A stretch of DNA of 64,000 nt from Polytrichum commune (Eukaryota; Streptophyta; Polytrichopsida; Polytrichales; Polytrichaceae), in the NCBI GenBank assembly GCA_950295325.1, contig OX485804.1, positions 47,058,001-47,122,000 on the forward strand, in the 5' to 3' direction. A program made the translations under genes and the position numbers. Below, in pieces: positions 42,627-55,089 of the stretch (its first letter is position 1; each line of letters begins with the position of its first letter). The notes beneath the pieces were generated by a model. It was not told where the DNA came from, ran no database searches, and saw nothing but the letters and a program-made list of their open reading frames with translations.

Positions 42627-44791
42627 CACCCATGCATAAAACAATTTTACTCAAGCGATTCCAATCCTTAGTCAAATTGTTTTTGAACTTATCGTCATCT
42701 TGAAGAGACGAAAGAGAGAGAGATACAAACCCGATATGAGTAAGAAATGCTTCATCCATGGTCATAGGTTTAAAATCCTGTATATATATGTTAACCTGAT
42801 GTAGTCAGATTCAAGGAGCTGACCTATGGACAAAGTGCTATTGTCTTATGTCAGCGGTGGCTATCATCTTTACTAAGGATGTCTGAAGTCTACAAGAACC
42901 CATCACTCCATTGGGAAGGTCTAGCCATGAAATCAAAGTGTTTGCTTATCTATCATGCATGGATAATTTCCCTCTTGGATGTTGAAAAGAAAAACAAGGG
43001 ATCCACGCCATGAACAAAAGTAAGAGCTACATTGGGAAATTCAACATTTAACCAACAAAGTGGGGCGTTTTTCCTGCAGTTGACATAGTTAGATGAAAGA
43101 ATGACCACCAAGAGCAGATTGTTTTTGTACTCCCATTCAAAATGGAACAAATACCCATTTTTCACCACTAACTAATGGATCCAAGAATCTCTGAAGTACG
43201 TAAGTACCCATCATCCATCACCCAAATGTAAAAGTCTGCCTGCACAGGAAACAAGTCTAGTGTCTGCCTTAATTTTCACCCTAAATTAGCCTGAAGGCCA
43301 AAAGGTCACCACGAAATTGGGAAGGGTGCACATGCATACCCACGCAACATTCCCCACATGGTGGCTTAGTTCGGACAAACTTCGAGATCACTTGAGTCCT
43401 TCAGTTTCGATCGAATTCTTTCGGATTCCTCAAACAATTCCGGGAACAACTTCAAGCAACAAGCTCATGTGTAGGCTTTCGAAGCAGTAGCCCTCGCGTA
43501 AACCTTCACAGAAACACCTTGACACATCACCATGCGAACCATCTGCAGTATTTGAACAGTGGACATGCATCAGTCTGGGGAGACATTTAAATTGCTGCCA
43601 GACTTTAACAAGGGAGTATTTGATTATTTAAAGGAAAGAAAGAGACCAGAATCAAAGGCGACTCAGGACAAAGTAGGTTCGGAGGATTTTGAAGATATGT
43701 ATACATGCATTACAACCTGCCATGTGTGATGGACCTCAAACATCATCATCATCATGTTTTTGGCTACTTCAAATACACATCTGCAGCAGAAGAAGAGTAA
43801 GCTTATGCCATGAAAAGGGCACTGCAAAAGGGTTCCACCAGTATGCTCCAAGCTTTTGGTGGTCAAGGCGGGTTTTGTAAGCGTGCAGAAAAGTGGCAAC
43901 AGATACATCATCACATCACATTTATGGCCGTACTAAAAGCTTGCAACCAAAAGTAGTCACAAGAGCATCAGAGCCACATAAATGTTATATTCACGACTCA
44001 TCAGTGGGAACGACAGAAAGAATTCTTACACTTCCAAGAACTGCAAAAATCCACTCGCATGTAACATTACTAAGCTCCACGCGCGTGCCACGTACCTTAG
44101 AAGGCAGGAGAATAAATCCGCCAAGAACCAGGATTAAACATGTCATAATCTTAAAAAGAACCATTAGTGCATCCACAAGATCCCTGGAACACGGAATCTC
44201 TGCTATGTGTAAGAGAGGCTTAATTACCTGTAACGGTATAACATATGCAAGTAGTGAGAAGAATACAAGAGTAATCCTAAACCCTAAACCTCCAAACATC
44301 AACCTAGGCTGCATGCCTATGGGGTCATGAATGCAGGAACTCAAGGATTACTACTACTACAATTCCAATATCTAGATCATGGTGTTCATGACTACTGTAA
44401 GTGGAATTAACCCACACACGTTCTAAAGAATGCATGCAACGGTGAACATTTGACAGGAGCATGAGATAACTTTCACTTAAGCTGGGGTCCGGGGGTAGTA
44501 GATTAGATTGAATGAGAGTAGTGCATTATTGATGACGTCCCTTCCTGGGAAGATGGAGGTAAAGCGGCGTGGGGACGCTACGACCAGGGCGATTGATCAT
44601 CCGAGGGCAATTACGGAAAAAGAGAGCTACACACATTCGAATCGAAGGAATCCTATCAAATCAGTGATGCCGATGTCAGTTTGTAGACCTCTACTACACT
44701 TTTGATACTTCCCAACAGATTCCGAGTACTGATTCAGATTTTTGAGGGAGGATTCCCATGCAGACACACTTTTCTTCCCTGGACAGGTGTT
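42627..44791. other. Upstream region of the WAT1-related gene
   Basis: The transporter promoter should lie just above 42.63 kb on the minus strand. No TATA box was assigned. The longest frames (43991-44344 and 43893-44330) overlap on opposite strands around a CCTAAACCCTAAACC tract and show no known domain. Confidence 0.4.
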
Positions 44792-44992
44792 CAAATCGGG
44801 GAGAACCGACCGCTCGTTGCACGTGAACCGGTTGAGTGTGAGAAACAAGCGGTTGAAGTTCAACAGTTCAGGAAAATTACCCATCATTTAAGAGGAATCT
44901 ATGTGGAATATTCCTCAACTTTCATGTGACCGGTTGGACTTGGAAACACTAGGATATTGATTGACTATGCCCAAAAATCTCCCCGGATACTG
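44792..44992 (+). mobile_element. GATCGGGG hAT-like MITE, isolated copy
   Basis: Begins CAAATCGGGGAGAACCGACC and ends CTCCCCGGATACTG. It is flanked by CAGGTGTT and CATGTGTT (7 of 8). Internal landmarks (GAACCGGTTGAG, ACCGGTTGGACTTG, CAAAAATCTCC) match the 54-kb cluster. Confidence 0.7.
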
Positions 44993-45047
44993 CATGTGTT
45001 CATCAATTTTGTATAGTTTCCCTTAAAATAAGGAGGAGGGTATCTTA

Positions 45048-45898
45048 GGGCTAGTTCACACGGTCCCAAGTCCAAGTTCACTTGGGGTCAAATCCGTGCA
45101 ATCTCAACCGTTGAGGGCCTGGAAGTTGGGACTTACCACTTCACACAAGGTCCCAAGTCTTAAGTCCCAAGAAAAAAGAAAAAGAAAAAAATGACGCCCG
45201 TATATAAATGCCGGCATGAATATGAGCCCGTTGGCCTTACATTGATCACGGTATTATGTGATGCAGTGTACGGTGTTATGCCTCCTTTAGGAGGTGGGCT
45301 CTGGTGACATACTAGTTATCCCAATTTGTTAAGGTGGGGGGACATGTGTTTGTTTGTTGTCTAGTTTTCTCTTGTTTAGTACTAAGTATGTGAGGTATTT
45401 GATAGCGTTCTGGTGTATGTCTTTCATAAGGTTTTTAATGCTGGATTTTGGGATTTTTAGTTTTGTGAGTTTGTTTAATATGGAGTGTTCGTGTATGGCT
45501 CCTCTTACTCTAGCCGTGATAGTAGTAAGGGGGTTGGTTTTCTATCCATTATTTTGGATGGTATTATTTAGTGGGTCATATTTGGTGTGCTTATGTGTGA
45601 GGTCTTAATTAAGTCCCAAATATGACATGGATGTCTACATGACAATACTTTTTGGAGGTGAGGCTCAGGTCTTGTGTTGAGAGTTGGGTCAAGCAAAAAG
45701 CTAGACCCAACTCACAACACAAGTCTCCATAAATGTTTTTGGGTATAAAGAAAGCAAGATAAACTAACCAATGGATGTCAACCATATAATTTTTTAATTT
45801 TTTTGTAAAGGATTCTTGAGGCTTAAAACATGGAACTTTGCTCGCATGTTGGGACTTGTTGACATGAGTGGGACTTGGGACCCTATGTGAACCCACCC
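45048..45898. mobile_element. PIF/Harbinger-like non-autonomous element with 3-bp TSD
   Basis: Starts GGGCTAGTTCACACGGTCCC and ends GGGACCCTATGTGAACCCACCC, an imperfect inverted repeat of about 27 bp (GTCCCAAGTCC inside). It is flanked by TTA on both sides (45045-45047, 45899-45901). TTA duplications and GGG..GTTC ends are typical of PIF/Harbinger and Tourist elements. It carries a fragment of the RNase H retroelement family at 45320-45605. Confidence 0.7.
45320..45605 (-). pseudogene. Captured or nested tail of the RNase H retroelement
   Basis: The minus strand reads NPLTTITARVRGAIHEHSI then LVLNKRKLDNKQ, the same terminal block as at 3.05-3.26 kb (PLIVISACARGT) and 27.25-27.50 kb. It sits inside the Harbinger-like element and is probably an internal capture or a nested insertion. 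Confidence 0.55.
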
Positions 45899-45901
45899 TT
45901 A

Positions 45902-47187
45902 TTCATCTATGTTTGTTATAAGCAGTCGCTTGTTAACCAAGGCACTTCCAACAACTCTTTTTTCCTCTTTTCCCCCATTATGCAATTCATAACGTTACTC
46001 AATAATAGGTTGTTGCATTGTAAGGCAAGGAATTTTGCAAGCATAAGGCCCCTTTTATGTTGGGCCAAGGCCTCACAAAACAAAACAATACTTAGTTTGA
46101 AGATTGTTCATTATGTTCTACTAAACTACACTAAATTATCCAATTAGTGAGGGTGGTACTAATTCAAGTCACACCCACAATCTAGCCAAATCTCAAAGTT
46201 ATCACAGGCTAAGGTTGCTATTGAGTGACACTATATTCATTGCTATAATAGATTCTATGCTCATTTACCATAGATTTTGAGAAAATCAGTGCGTGCCACA
46301 TGCTTGTTAGTGAATAGTGCCAAGTGCCGGTACTTTAAGTGAATAGTACCAAGTGCTGAGATTAACAATGCTTTCTAGTCTTAGACCTAAATTTTTTTGG
46401 TGGCACTAATTCATAGTGTAAAGGAATTTAGTATCACCTTCATTAATTTCCGACACTCACTAATTAGTTTAGTGTATCAAGTAGGTAGCTATCACCCAGG
46501 CTTGGCTAACTGGCATTTATACAATTCATTAGTAAAAAAATTGATATGAAGTTTGGAATGGCAATGTCAGGGTCCCATGTGCAATGTCCAACCTTCTTAG
46601 CAAGTTTGCAATAACACTCTACAATCATTGCAAGTGAAAATCATGGTTTGGAATGAAGTATTGTTGGGACTACCCCTCCCCCTTTAGAAATTGTGCAGAC
46701 TTGGTGGTAGATTTAACCATGGTATGACCTCTACTTTATGGAATTTTAGGATGAATTATTGAGGTACGTATGCCTACAAATATTCTCTTAGGGTATACGT
46801 AAATGTATCTTATGATATTATCTTCATATTTTATTTTTATGTTGTATAAGTACTCTAGCTACTTTATTATATATACTTAGTTCGTTGTTCACCCATAAAT
46901 TTTATATAAGGGTACTAATTTGAAGATGGCACAAGCACATGACATATGTTTTCAATGAAGGGTGAAACTTAGTAGGAAATGCTACATGTTTAAAGAAAGC
47001 TTTCCCACTTCATATTACTTGCCAACCTACCAAGGCATATCGATTCATCTAGTAACCACCACTTGCCATGTGACTACATCTCTTATAATAATGTGTTCGC
47101 CCACATACAAGAGACAAGGTACATGCCCCATATGAATTTCAAAAAGAGAGCACAACAAAGGGGTCTAAATATATGTTATGAGATCAA
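45902..47187. other. Non-coding
   Basis: No gene or well-defined repeat recognised. AT-rich, with short AGTGCCGGTAC-like direct repeats near 46.31-46.36 kb. Confidence 0.4.
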
Positions 47188-47191
47188 GATG

Positions 47192-49523
47192 AACACAGTA
47201 TTGAGGAAAACCGCCCATGGCCTTTGAAAACCGCACTTGCTCCCTCCCTCATAAATATAGGTGAAACTAGAGGTCTCAAAAAATTATTGACAAAAATTGC
47301 ATTTTTTATCAATGCAACCTGGAATAAACATAATACTTGTAACCTTGCATACATTTCATAGTTTTATACATGTTTAGATTAAAGAATTATAATAAAATAT
47401 TATGTAATATATATTTATATATATACACAAACATGTATATATATATATGCGTAGAATACACAATGGAATATCAATACCTAATAAGACTAGAAACAAATCA
47501 ACCAATATATATAATATTGTCTACTGCTAAAACTTGTATACTATTTTGCAGCTACTCCTAGTCATTGTCTTCTGTTGCATGTGCATTGTTGTCCACTTGT
47601 TCATCGTTTGTTATTTGGGATTGATTTGCCATGTGCTCTAACAAATGAAACGTCATTGCTTTTGGAATGGATATCTCTTTCTGCACGATGTTTTTTTCAA
47701 CCATACAAGTCTCGATTTTTGAAGATGGTACCCATGAGGTGATTGCTGTATCTAAGTCTACCCAATTCGACGGCTCATAAGAGGGAATCCATCTTCGTTT
47801 TAGGCAGTTTTTATATCTGTGAGTCCACATGCCTGGGTCATCTTGTAGAATTGTTGGTTTGGGCCAATACCATATTACCTTCATGCATCCTGATTATGTG
47901 GAAACATTTCTTGTAGCCTTTACATTTCCTAGAAAAAAAGGTATGCCCAACCTCATATCATCAATACTGCTATTCATAGCAACAAAATGTCCAACTTTGA
48001 CATCGTTAAATGGATCAAATTCCGGATAAGGATCTGATGTGGTTTCCTCCAAAAATGTAACATGTGTTGTATGAACATGTCCTTGTTTCCTTGTAGGTTT
48101 GGAGCTTTTGCTATGTGGTTTTTCACGTCTCGGCCCAAAATATCCCCTCTCTTGTACTGCTGGAAGATGATCCAAAATTGCACTCGGTGTTGGTACGTTT
48201 GGACTACCCTCGCCTATTTGAAGTTCTCCCAATCCATTCATATTCTCCTCCCTCTCAACATGGTTTTGTGACTTTATACTTTCGGGCCAAAAACTTGATT
48301 GTTCCCATAGCTCTGAGTTGCTCTTCTTAGGGAATTCGCTGAGATATTGTAACAACCATTTTGTATCGTCAATGGCTTGTAAATTACGTTCAACCTGCAT
48401 CAACTTCAAGACGCATCGTTCTTTCCATTTGATAAATTCCTCCAATGCTCTCATCTCTTGTTCAGTTGCCTCCTCCGCTTTGGCAAACTCCGGTTTTAAA
48501 TCTCATTCTGGCAATTCATTCAAGCATTGATAGCCATTTGCAGACTCCCAATTTGAATCTCGAGCATAGTTCTTGGTTTGAACGAATGGTTTGTTATTTT
48601 TCAAATAAAACCTGATGTGATGGGGTTTGGAAATTCCCACGAATGCGTCTGGACCTGTAAATAGGTATGGAGTGATGAATTTCTTCCAATCCCAGATGTA
48701 TTCCAAGTGACGAGAAGTTCTGAATGTTTCTGTAGGAGATGTGTCTTCCTTCACCAAGTCTAACAGTTGTTGCATTGAATCGATGTCTTGCCGCTTGAGT
48801 GTTCCAGATATAACACTGAATCTTTGGTCTATGTCTTCATGCGTGTGCCCAACAAGAAGAAAACCTAGATGTATCTCCGCAAAGTAGCCCAAACCAACAA
48901 GTGCAGCACACATACCGAACATGTATTGGTTCTTGTTTTCTCGGCCACAGTTGTCCGCTTGAATGCGTAAGGTTGAAGGGAGAATGCCTCCACGTCGAGC
49001 TTTCACATCAACAATTGCATACATTATGGATGTAATCACTTGATTGCTATCATGCTTGTGATGGGAGTCAATCCAAACACCCGAATACAATCCTTCCCCG
49101 TGTACGAGAACACTACACAAATGGATCTTCACATACCGCCCTTCGATTCCCTTCACTGATTGTCGTATCTTTGGTGTATCACCGATTGTCGTATCACTGA
49201 TTGCAGGCTTGTTTACCAAGTGTAGTTTTGATGATTTTTACTATTTGAATATAATATTATATGTGTTTTAAATTTATTCTTAATATATTTATATCGATAT
49301 TATATTTATTTATTTCAATATGGTTGAATGGATTTATTGTCAAAGAATTTTTTTATAAAATAACATAAAAACAATGTGCAAACTTGAATTTCTTTAAAGG
49401 CTATGCATCCCTTATAAATAAATCTCAATATACAATTCATTACTTACATTATCATCATATTTGAATTGAATTGACAAGCAAAAACCGCACTTGGCCATGA
49501 GCGGTTTTCCTGAATACTGTGTT
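47192..49523 (-). mobile_element. DUF7869-type DNA transposon with terminal inverted repeats and 4-bp TSD
   Basis: Left end AACACAGTATTGAGGAAAAC then CGCCCATGGCC (47192-47222). Right end, as reverse complement, AACACAGTATTCAGGAAAAC then CGCTCATGGCC (49523-49493). The two match at 29 of 31 bases. GATG flanks both ends (47188-47191, 49524-49527). A second CCGCACTTG motif follows inside each end, in direct orientation. The only gene inside is the DUF7869-type frame at 49219-47558, cut off at its 5' side, so this is probably an internally deleted copy. Clean ends around this gene argue that the family is a cut-and-paste transposase. The 4-bp duplication fits none of the commonest plant superfamilies. 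Confidence 0.75.
47558..49219 (-). pseudogene. DUF7869-type transposase, truncated and with two stops
   Basis: One frame of 554 codons runs from 49219 to 47558, interrupted only by TGA at about 48503 and TAA at about 47893; both fit C-to-T changes of CGA and CAA. Signature blocks: LRIQADNCGRENKNQYMFGM and LGFLLVGHTHEDIDQRFS, near residues 80 and 120, then a C-terminal region with VKVGHFVAM and IWYWPKPT. Compared with the 8.2-11.4-kb protein it is clearly a distant relative, and the N-terminal several hundred residues are missing upstream of 49219. The invariant D (ADNC/LDNC), N-K and GHTH-x-DID residues are candidates for a metal-binding catalytic site. Confidence 0.75.
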
Positions 49524-49527
49524 GATG

Positions 49528-51871
49528 ACAAAAATAATTATGACAAAAATAATTAGTTTCAACCCCCCCCCCCTTTCTCATGTCTTCTTCTTTTCTTGTA
49601 ATTATTTCTATGTCTCTCTCCACATGTTCATACCTTATGAATTCATTAAATACATTGTGGTCAATAAAGCTTTCATCAATTCCAAATTTATCATGACTAT
49701 GATGCATTTAAAGGAACAAATAGATCCATGCAAGGAGAATAGAAGATATTATGCAACTTTTGCACTAATTTACTAACTAGTGCGACCCACATTAATCATC
49801 ATCGACCCTTATTTATTGTTTAGCAATCACAAGATGGCAATTAGTAGAGAGGGTGACAATACTTGGTGCTACTGTACATGAAAAGACTAATATTTGGATA
49901 AACCTAGACAAAATAAATATATAAAAATATAATTTGCCATATTACACTCATAACTAATCTATGAAATTCAACATGCAATGTATACAATATACACAATGCA
50001 TAATGCACGTATAATATACATAGTGTGTACAATTGATACAACACACACAATGCATCCAAAGACAACATGCAACATTTCACACCAAAAATAATTATTGCAT
50101 AGATTTTTGATCTATTGATCTATTGATCTATTGATCAAAATACATTATAAATACTTCTTTGTGTTTAAAGACAATTAAAATTTTCATTTTTCTGGTGAAT
50201 CCTACTATGTCTCCTACTAGAATTGTAGCAAGACTCTCCTATAACCTCTGAGTAGAAAATGCCTATATCTTTGAGCAAACCTCTAATCAATTGGGCATTG
50301 TGTGCCTTTATTGTACAAGCCAACATTTAAATGTATAACTTAACACATGGTTGCAACAAGTCATCTTGGTTTAGCTTTAAAAAAAATAAAATCCTATACA
50401 ATTTTTTGATTATCTCATGAACTTCTTGAAGAATCCTCAAGTGACATTGATCATATGATCTAGATTTAAGGAGATTGTACATGCAAAATGTTTGCTCTTC
50501 TTAATGTGTGAAGTCCCAATTTCTCCAATTATTGATTTTAGTGGCTGATATATCTCTATTTTAATTTGTTTAAAAAATTCGATAGGTACACAATCTCAAA
50601 TCCACCTTAAGATGATGAAGGTAATTTGCAGTTGTGGGGGGAAGATGAGTGACTGGCGGCACTCTAGTGCACCATGCACACACAAGCATGCCCATAGTCT
50701 TGAATGAATTTACCTAACCCCAAATGAATGTGGAGGTGAACTGGTCAAATCTAGTACATATTTTTTGGGTATAGCTTGCAATCAAGCATTGGTTGGCTGG
50801 TTGGCTAGAGAGCAAACACGACAAATGTCTTCACAAACCCTAGACTAAAAAATGGCAAATGCTTTCATAAATGGGAGGGATTTGGGACCGGTGGTGAGCA
50901 AAGATGCTGAAGATGGAGGAATCACCAATGCAGACGTCCAACAATAGTTTTCCGGGGTGAAAACTGGGGAAGGCACTAAGTTAGGCACAGAGATTCCGAG
51001 GCCGGGGTGTGTGCAAGCGTTTGGTGGCATGTTTTCAGGGTGGGGGTGGGGGTGCGGGTGGGTGCAGGTTCTTGGTGGCAAGATTCCGGAGGAAGGATGG
51101 GCTCAATAACTATCAATGGCATTCAGGGACCCACAAAAAGTAGGTGGCAAGCAGCAAGTGCGTAGCTTTGTTGAGACTATGAGGGTAGCTGGCATTTCCA
51201 AGCACCAACCCACGAATTAGCAAGGGGTTGGAGCGATGTTGCTAGTATTTGGGGTCGGAAGCGCTAGCAGCTCACATCATCAATACTTACCTTGCTCCCC
51301 TAGCCCTATATATGGGCACGGGCAGCCAACAAGGTCAAAATGGACCAATCAATCACACCCAGCCCACAATTCAAAGGGAATGTGGGCAAGTAACCCAAGT
51401 TTTTAAGTTGTGCTTGGGCAAAGTGGGATCAGAGTCCGAGGAGTTCTGTAGAGAAAACGGCTATTTGCCGAGCTTTTTGGAGGTGGCTCGGATTTTTCAA
51501 TTTTTACCCGGAAGTGGGCCTAGAGAGTGCAAAATTTATCTGTTGATAGCCCCCATTTCCTAATGTATTTAGGCAATTAGCCGACATTTGTTTTTTCATT
51601 TATGCAATTTCCGAGAGGTCTAAAGTGGGGCCGGTTTTATATTTGGGTGGTGGATGTGTCATTGTCATTTTTTTCTTCTTTTTTTTTCAAGTGATTAGGA
51701 TTAAATAATGTGGGCATTCACTCTCCATTTTTTTTCGTCTAAATAGTATCCTTAGTAGGAGTTGAACCTGGCAAAGCCCCTACCATATTAGGGCTAAGGA
51801 TTTAGCCTTCGGAAAATACAAGCACCACAAAAGGGTCCAAGTATTATCCGGAGGCTAGATAGTATTGACAA
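49528..51871. other. Non-coding AT-rich sequence
   Basis: No gene recognised. Contains ACACAATGCAT-type direct repeats at about 49.97-50.06 kb, four ATCTATTGATC repeats at about 50.11-50.14 kb and a G-rich patch at 51.04-51.06 kb. 51.30-51.55 kb is open on the plus strand (104 codons) but unrecognised. Confidence 0.4.
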
Positions 51872-52261
51872 TTAGCATGAAATTTGCGTACCATTGCCGT
51901 TAGTATCAATTGCCTCAAATGAACAAGACACATCACTCACACTCACTGTATTAGGAGAATTCAAATAAGAAGAGGGATTAGCATACAAAAAACGGTACTT
52001 ATTGTCCTTCTTCCAAAGTGGGATAGCATCACCAATTATGTCATCTACCTCCTCATCTGGCCCTTCCAAGGCAATTCGCAGCATTGCATCGAGATTCTTA
52101 CTACCCAACCTATTTCTAACTTTGGTCTTGATCAAATTCTGCATACTGAAAGCACGCTCACATGTCGCTGTAGAAACACATTGCACATGAGCTAACTTTG
52201 CGATGAAGTGGACGAGCGTTGTGCACTGCTGGCACTCCCTCAAACAATATTTTTGTCTCAC
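51872..52261 (-). pseudogene. hAT transposase C-terminal dimerisation region
   Basis: The minus-strand frame reads VQCVSTATCERAFSMQNLIK then TKVRNRLGSKNLDAMLRIAL and EGPDEEVDDI. STA-x-CER-x-FS...K...RNRL...LD-x-L-x-RI is the hallmark of the hAT C-terminal dimerisation domain (the form found in ZNF862-like proteins). The catalytic core and zinc finger upstream are not recognisable, so this is a fragment. It may be a relic of the autonomous partner of one of the hAT-like MITE families nearby. Confidence 0.8.
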
Positions 52262-53786
52262 TGTAAGTACAGTACCTCACAGTTTCGCAGATCTCCTCAT
52301 AGTTTTGCAGAGCAACAACAACGAAAACCTCTTGAAACTATTGTCATTCAACAATCCAACAATTCTAGAACTCAAAAACTCATAATGCAAATGAAAATGC
52401 AAGCTCCACCGCTGCGGAATGGAAGCTGTGGCGGGAAGCAAGTAACCCTAAACCACAAGCCACACTAATCCTAAACCACAAGCCAACAAGGCATAGTCTC
52501 CAACTATGCATAGTGTTGAAAAAATTACCTAAAATATATATATTTGGTCGGCTGCCCACCGTGAAAGTAAAATTTCAATCGGTAATTTGCCGTGGATACT
52601 CTAGGGCAACTTGCCTTAATGCCGGCATTTTTTTTCTTCTTCTAATCGGCCCATTTCCGTAAACCTTGATTTTCTTCCGGAACCCCTTCCTAAACTTTCC
52701 AATTGCATTTGCAAATTCTCAAAATCAACCGGCTAGCTTGTAACTAACTGCCGGCACTACCCGTTCATTGAGTGGGATGCATCGTGCTGGGGGCGGTACC
52801 AACAACTAGAATATCAAAATCTCAAATCAATCCTCTTAAAGATGAAGTAGGGGAATGTCTTCCTGAAGGTCACTATCATTGTGCAAGCAACCACCTCCTG
52901 AGACGTGGCCCAATAATGAAATCTCTTGATTTGTGTGTTCTTGAAGTTGAGATTCCTCTTTGGCAAATCATATGTTAATTGCCAATTTCATCGGGCTGAA
53001 ACCTGAGCTTGGATTCTTGGAACCTTGGATTGAAGCTTTGAATTCTGAAATTAAACAGGGCACGGTCACTTTCAATCAGAAGTTGGCAATGGTTTCCTTT
53101 ATCGTAAGTGTGACTCATTAGCCACAACCAAACATGTGCTAATGCAATCCCCCTTTCACAATGATTTTGATACGTCTGTATTTCATCCTCGGTCCCAACT
53201 TTTGATGTTGACAATCCCTTTGGCTTGGAACTTCCCACACGGATTACTATCAAATGACTTCCTCCAGAATATCTTCAACTAGCCCTTGTGACAATAACTA
53301 AAGCTGATGAAATATTACGTTGTGACCCAGACAATGCTTCTCTGAAACACCACGATTTTATGATTGCGCTAATATTTAGATAGGTTGGGTTATACAAGTG
53401 GATTTGACCACATTAACATGTGAAGGTTTTTTCCAAAGCCATAATAGATTATATGATTCCCTTCTAATCAGGTGCCAGGTATGTTTACCAACAAAACACC
53501 TGATCAGAAGATACAAATCTATTCCGTCAAAAAGATAGGGATCAGATGCCTCCACCTGGTTCAAGACTTGGATACTACACCCTTCAGGAAGCTAGTGAAT
53601 GACATTCCAGACCTCAAGACACACGCCATGGTGCTTCCTTACCCAAGGATAACATACATTCACCCAGACAGAATGCTCAAGACACCAGAAAATCAAGCCC
53701 ATCTACCTCAGAAAAGATCGCTGAGGTAGTCGATCAAATTTTCTTGAACTCTGGAAATTTGAATCCAGAACGGAGGCCGACAAATT
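52262..53786. other. Non-coding; degenerate MITE traces
   Basis: 52.70-52.77 kb (CAAAATCAACCGGCTAG, GTAACTAACTGCCGGC, CCGTTCATTGAG) is a diverged end of the GATCGGGG MITE. CCTAAACCACAAGCCACAC repeats lie at 52.45-52.49 kb. The plus frame 53472-53729 (85 codons) has no recognisable domain. Confidence 0.4.
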
Positions 53787-53794
53787 CTCCTGAG

Positions 53795-54021
53795 CAATGA
53801 TCGGGGAAAACCGGGAGTTAGTTACAGATGAATTGGTTGAGTTTGAGAAATAACCGGTTGACGTTCGAGACTGCAGGAAAATTACCGATCATTTGAGAGG
53901 AATCTAGAGAATATACCCCAAATTAGAAAAAGGAAAACCGAAGGATGTCAACATGTAACCGGTTGGACTTGCAAACACTAGGATCTCAACTGATTATGCC
54001 CAAAAATCTCCCCGATCACTG
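53795..54021 (+). mobile_element. GATCGGGG hAT-like MITE, cluster copy A
   Basis: Starts CAATGATCGGGG and ends CCCCGATCACTG. Perfect 8-bp direct repeats CTCCTGAG at 53787-53794 and 54022-54029. 227 bp. The CA-R-TG ends and 8-bp duplication identify a hAT-type MITE. Confidence 0.85.
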
Positions 54022-54171
54022 CTCCTGAGGGCTTTACCTTGGAAGCACGTAGGAAGTCGAAGGGCAAAGTGAGGGTTGAGGTGATGACTTGCTAAAAAGG
54101 TCCAGGTACTTGTCTCCCTCAAGCAGGCACATCGCAAATCCCAAGGTGGACTTTCTGGAGCTAAAACGCAG

Positions 54172-54399
54172 CAGTGATCGGGGAGATTGTTTGGGCATAA
54201 TCAGTTGAGATCCCTGGTGTTTGCAAGTCCAACCGGTTACATGTTCACATCCTCCAGTTTTTCTATATTAATTTGGGGTATATTCCATGAATTCCTCTAA
54301 AATGATCGGCAATTTTCCTGCAGTCTTGAACTTCAACCGGTCATTTCTCAAACTCAACAGGTTCATTTGTAACTAACTGCTGGTTCTCCCCGATCATTG
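54172..54399 (-). mobile_element. GATCGGGG hAT-like MITE, cluster copy B
   Basis: Starts CAGTGATCGGGGAGA and ends CTCCCCGATCATTG; the interior is in reverse orientation to copy A. No clear 8-bp duplication remains (AAACGCAG against ACACACAC). Confidence 0.75.
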
Positions 54400-54483
54400 A
54401 CACACACTCAGACAAACAGGTGCCTAAGCCTCGGCTCTCGAAATCAGAATCTTCCTTGGGGGCCGATTTTGGAAAAACAGGAG

Positions 54484-54692
54484 AAGTGATCGGGGAGATT
54501 TTTGGGCATACTAATCGGTTGAGATCCTAGGGTTTGCAAGTCCAACCGGTTACATGTTGACATCCTCCGGTTTTCCTTTATTAAACTGGGGTATATTTTA
54601 TAAATTCCTCTAAAATGATCGGTAAATTTTCCTGCAGTCTTGAACTTCAACTGGTTCATTTGTAACTAACTGCCGGTTCTCCCCGATCATTG
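54484..54692 (-). mobile_element. GATCGGGG hAT-like MITE, cluster copy C
   Basis: Starts AAGTGATCGGGGAGA and ends CTCCCCGATCATTG. Flanked by perfect 8-bp repeats AACAGGAG (54476-54483, 54693-54700). Internally deleted: the stretch with the CTCAAACTCAACC motif is missing. Confidence 0.85.
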
Positions 54693-54858
54693 AACAGGAG
54701 AGATTGTGCTTGATAATCCTCAACCTTTGGTCAGTACAGTGGCCTTGGACGTGATCACAGAGCCCATGGAACAGTTCTCAATCTTGGAGACTAGGCCTTC
54801 AAGTATGAAATGGTCTTCATGGAATTTTTTCGGGACAAAGAGGCGAGCCACCCACGAG

Positions 54859-55089
54859 CAATGATCGAGGAGAACCGGCAGTTAGTTGCAAATGAACCGG
54901 TTGAGTTTGAGAAATAACCGATTGAAGTTCAAGATTGCAGGAAAATTGCTGATCATGTTAGAGGTGTTTATAGAATATACCCCAATTTCATAAAGGAAAA
55001 CCGGAGGATGCGAACATGTAACCGGTTGGACTTGCAAAACACTAGGGATCTCAACCAGTCATGCCCAAAAAAAATCTCCTCGACTAGTG
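54859..55089 (+). mobile_element. GATCGGGG hAT-like MITE, cluster copy D
   Basis: Starts CAATGATCGAGGAGAACCGG and ends CTCCTCGACTAGTG. Flanked by CCCACGAG and CCCAGGAG (7 of 8). Confidence 0.8.

Noticed and set aside
43893-44344. Overlapping ORFs of 145 (+) and 117 (-) codons near a telomere-like tract
   Set aside because: No recognisable motif, opposite strands compete, and no splice sites link them to the transporter gene.
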